Shown here one piece after another: positions 15,501 through 16,021 of a DNA stretch of 16,021 nt (the first letter of the stretch is position 1; every line of letters starts with the position of its first letter). The stretch comes from an uncultured Eubacteriales bacterium. GTDB lineage: Bacteria; Bacillota; Clostridia; Oscillospirales; Oscillospiraceae. A program made the translations under genes and the position numbers. Location: assembly GCA_958402445.1 (NCBI GenBank), contig CATXTO010000041.1, positions 1 through 16,021 of the forward strand, given 5' to 3'. The notes under the pieces are model-generated. The model was not told the DNA's origin and did no database searches. It was given only the letters and a program-made list of their open reading frames with translations.

Positions 15501-16021
15501 CGGCGAAACCGCCCGGATTTTCATCGACGGCTACATCACCACCTCCAAGGAGGTGGAGAACCTGGAGGTGGGCGCGGCCATCACCGCCACGGGTCTGGCC
15601 TCCTACGACAACACCTTCAACGCCCCCGACGGGCCCTTCCCCCGGATTCGGATTCGGGACCGGGCGGACGTTGTCTGCACCGAAAGTCACACCCACGATT
15701 GGTCCGACTGGGTGGTCGTGACCCCCGCCACCTGCACCGAGGATGGTCTGGAGAAGCGGACCTGCTCCGTCTGCGGCGAAGAGGAGACCCGGGTCATTCC
15801 CAAGGGCCATTCGTACGAGATCGTCGTGGTCCCGCCCACCTGTACGGAGGACGGCTACACCCAGTACACCTGCAAGGTCTGCGGCTACAACTACCGCATG
15901 GACTATGTTCCGGCCCTGGGGCACGACTACCAGGCCGTGGTGACGCCGCCCACCTGTACCGAGGAGGGCTACACCACCTACACCTGCACCCGGGGAGACG
16001 ACAGCTACGTGGCCGACCGGG
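9583..16021 (+). CDS. Giant secreted multidomain protein with PHP/CehA-McbA-type metallohydrolase domain (3' end outside window)
   Basis: The frame is open from ATG 9583 to the window edge, at least 2146 codons; AGAAGGAGG (9563-9571) precedes it by 11 nt. Residues 1-29 are a signal peptide ending AFA. About 31-180 is a beta module, 185-220 a PTDPTDP linker, and 223-412 two OB-fold-like modules. Beta modules at about 417-563, 567-706 and 712-863 all start with GDQVV; the first two are recent duplicates. Ig-like segments reach about 1062. The PHP hydrolase (about 1063-1345) shows H1070 and H1072 (QLHSHTTYSDG), D1077, H1106 (TDHS), E1161, H1170, H1217 (FNHPG), E1243, D1280 and H1282 (QDNH), a plausible metal site. 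A glutamine-amidotransferase-like module follows (about 1527-1806), two OB-like modules (about 1832-2033), then Cys-rich 38-residue repeats. It is probably an extracellular phosphoesterase or nuclease-like enzyme; the substrate is unknown. Confidence 0.85.
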   Translation, partial: MRIHTRSRCLAVLLAVAMVLSMVPTVAFAADSATWTKVDLAAIQPTDTIAITMTKGDTTWVLPNVGNGSGGQPLAVTAAVSGETLTTDGSGSYAWNLKATDGGYHIMAGENYLYTDAANNGMRIGGTEAVWSVADSGYLTAADTKGTARYLGVYNGQDWRAYNSIHANIAGQELNFWKLSGGSVEPTDPTDPSVPTDPTDPTEPEVVLPPDPTDHDPVDETKVEGALSLKDVYSKTDGDVVTVVGQVAYRLPTNTIFLQDLVEGQIYGFQVYDFTNYASYNPGDVVKVTGTLQLYGGVMQMSCQKGEMTIEVLSTDQEPFPAQELTIAQLLKGGDKYLSEYVVVKDAALGTYNGSGNTPITDETGALNVFKGAAFPEGVAEGSVVDVHGALSKYNSTYQLRVGQSEDYAVPADDGSLKTGDQVVIFNPAYGKALSSQFTGFYRVGVDMTLNAAGKFDSVADTEIWDVTVEGETYTFSHDGKKLSMDTGYTSMPDDAVNDAWALEPAATEGQFYMKNVGRNCYVEWYADKGSWSGYGSPTEATEGLYALLFVKVDGSSEPPDPTKGPLEPGDQVVIFNPAYGKALSSQFSGFYRVGVGMTLNAAGGFDSAAATEVWDVDLEGDYYTFSNNGKKLSMGASYTSMPDDDVHNTWALEPAAAEGQYYMKNVGRGVYTEYQDSYGTWSGYGAPAADTEGAYALLFVKVDGSAPEVETPKAGDQVVLYNKSSQGVLAGQDDNTESPAIQNAQAERTDGTVTAGNGARVFTVEINDKGEFLFKTEHDGYLTSGETGNSTFYSQQATAYSTWSLEPHNGGFKIMNVAARFNGQYTQYLEYYAGSYKTYSYYNVTDEDIYTFSFYPCADETVGGVVNKPAITFLDLADAYVGLDYTVRFTVDAVFGVKSLEASYTAAEGAKTAQAQEEAGVYSFTIPAGELKGENLTLRVSAVDNKEKSFANQQTVSILDEPRILTVEPARGGQTGENKTPQIAVTYANAGENPTIRLTLTNRSGQILVDGAAMTGQDGSAVYQVRDALADGLYTAKVTITRADQKTTETTWTFTVGTVQFQLYFGQLHSHTTYSDGAGSVDDALQYVKNLPESANVDFVAFTDHSNYFDSTSAANPEGALWDTGLMTEGSLKTWNEYKSKVAAFNQANAGSLVAIAGFEMTWSGGPGHINTFNSPGLVSRNNKTLNNKTSDAGMKAYYALLSQPEGAQAISQFNHPGSTFGTFSDFSYWDALIDTRINLVEVGNGEGAIGQGGYYPSYEYYIMALDKGWHVAPTNNQDNHKGKWGNANDARDVILTDDFSEAGIYQAMRDLRIYASEDKNLELYYTVNDQMLGSVIEEVPEKLDISVQVLDPDAADSIAKVEVVVNSGKTAYTWDDPAALASGNLSCTLDPEYSYYFIRVTQADGDLAVTAPVWVGETIKLGISSLACGTSTPVTGEALELTTTLFNSESTPATISSITYTTDGAVILDSFQNVGEIPAAGSYEHVFQYTPTQAKVTTITATVVLELEGKDLTFTKSIDLDVLDAEKLVYVGIDASHYNEYVAGNYADSMGNFGKLAAEYGVRTVELKTGADLIAACSNPKYKALILTVPSRRDGIALRDPYATYSDGEIAAIVNFSAAGGAVVLTGWSDYYESYESFPAEDHMAAQQNKLLTALGSKLRIADDGILDDSLNGGQPQRLYFSTYNLDSFLLDGVEFDPDNPNNNLYSQLFSHYGGASIYAVDESGQPTATLSAGVTPVVYGHATTYSQDQDNDGLGGDSVPKYQVSEGDSRLLALGTEEITRSNGVKSLVVVSGAAFMSNFEVQATVEDSGAEKNYSNYNICENLLALINPLTITPIEEVQAEPNEKVKFTVEGVVTSNASGYDKDTAFFDCIYVQDDTAGINAFPVAGEYQIGDRVRISGTTSSYQGERQLAVSSITLLGHGEAPAPKPITASQLNDGSVLGSLVTIQGTVQSFELAEGLVQTILVKDEAGETARIFIDGYITTSKEVENLEVGAAITATGLASYDNTFNAPDGPFPRIRIRDRADVVCTESHTHDWSDWVVVTPATCTEDGLEKRTCSVCGEEETRVIPKGHSYEIVVVPPTCTEDGYTQYTCKVCGYNYRMDYVPALGHDYQAVVTPPTCTEEGYTTYTCTRGDDSYVADR
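10831..11700 (+). repeat. In-gene direct duplication, 450-bp period
   Basis: Two modules within the large gene, from 10831 and from 11281, are highly similar at DNA and protein level (GDQVVIFNPAYGKALSSQF, then GFYRVGV, WALEPAA, YMKNVGR, LLFVKVDG). The offset is exactly 450 bp, or 150 codons. A third, much more diverged module (GDQVVLYN) starts near 11725. Confidence 0.85.
15682..16021 (+). repeat. Tandem 38-residue Cys-rich repeats at the visible C-terminus
   Basis: Repeat starts HDW (15694), HSY (15808) and HDY (15922) are exactly 114 bp apart. The core is P-x-TCTE-[DE]-G, then TC-x2-CG in the first two copies; the third reads TCTRGDDSY and lacks the last cysteine of CxxC. Such repeats are common near the C-terminus of Clostridia surface proteins and may bind zinc. 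The array may continue past the window. Confidence 0.8.

Noticed and set aside
10753..15924. Very long minus-strand open frames (about 1259 and 445 codons) opposite the right half of the window
   Set aside because: They mirror the codon bias of the plus-strand secreted-protein gene. Their translations are low-complexity (V/G/H/L-rich) with no domains, whereas the plus frame has a signal peptide and clear domains.

Overview
The window looks like chromosomal DNA of a GC-rich anaerobic gut Clostridia bacterium, probably Oscillospiraceae or Ruminococcaceae-like. This is inferred from strong AGGAGG-type ribosome binding sites, the gene set (MnmG, RlmH, a preQ1-controlled QueT, a very large secreted CehA/McbA-type protein) and GTAG-tagged hairpin repeats between genes. 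No database search was possible.

Layout. Bases 1-320 hold a tandem hairpin-repeat array. mnmG (tRNA U34 modification) follows behind a good sigma-70-type promoter, then a small NTF2-like protein. After a second repeat cluster comes a tRNA operon on the plus strand: Gly(TCC), Arg(TCT), His(GTG), Gln(TTG), Lys(TTT), ended by a strong intrinsic terminator. The 3' end of tRNA-Lys is duplicated 165 bp downstream. The next 2 kb are visibly less GC-rich and carry two overlapping minus-strand genes (a DnaQ-type exonuclease fused to a BRCT domain, and a cysteine-motif protein of unknown function). A third repeat cluster, a minus-strand XRE repressor with a small HExxH (ImmA/IrrE-like) protein, and a plus-strand phage-type holin follow. 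Bases about 3825-7785 therefore look like an eroded integrated element next to tRNA-Lys, although no integrase is present.

Core genes resume with rlmH (minus) and queT (plus). queT is preceded by a clear promoter, a preQ1-I riboswitch and a terminator hairpin. A fourth repeat cluster then leads to the largest gene, which starts at 9583 and runs off the right edge without a stop. At least 2146 residues are visible: a signal peptide, a Thr/Pro linker, OB-fold-like modules, duplicated beta modules, a PHP/CehA-type metallohydrolase, a glutamine-amidotransferase-like module and C-terminal Cys-rich 38-residue repeats.

Theme. MnmG, QueT and RlmH all serve RNA modification, and the tRNA cluster holds likely substrates: four U34 tRNAs for MnmEG and tRNA-His for queuosine. 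The most unusual structural signal is the hairpin family. Its stems vary but stay paired, and four pairs face each other with their GTAG tags 23-24 nt apart, as in REPIN-type mobile repeats.
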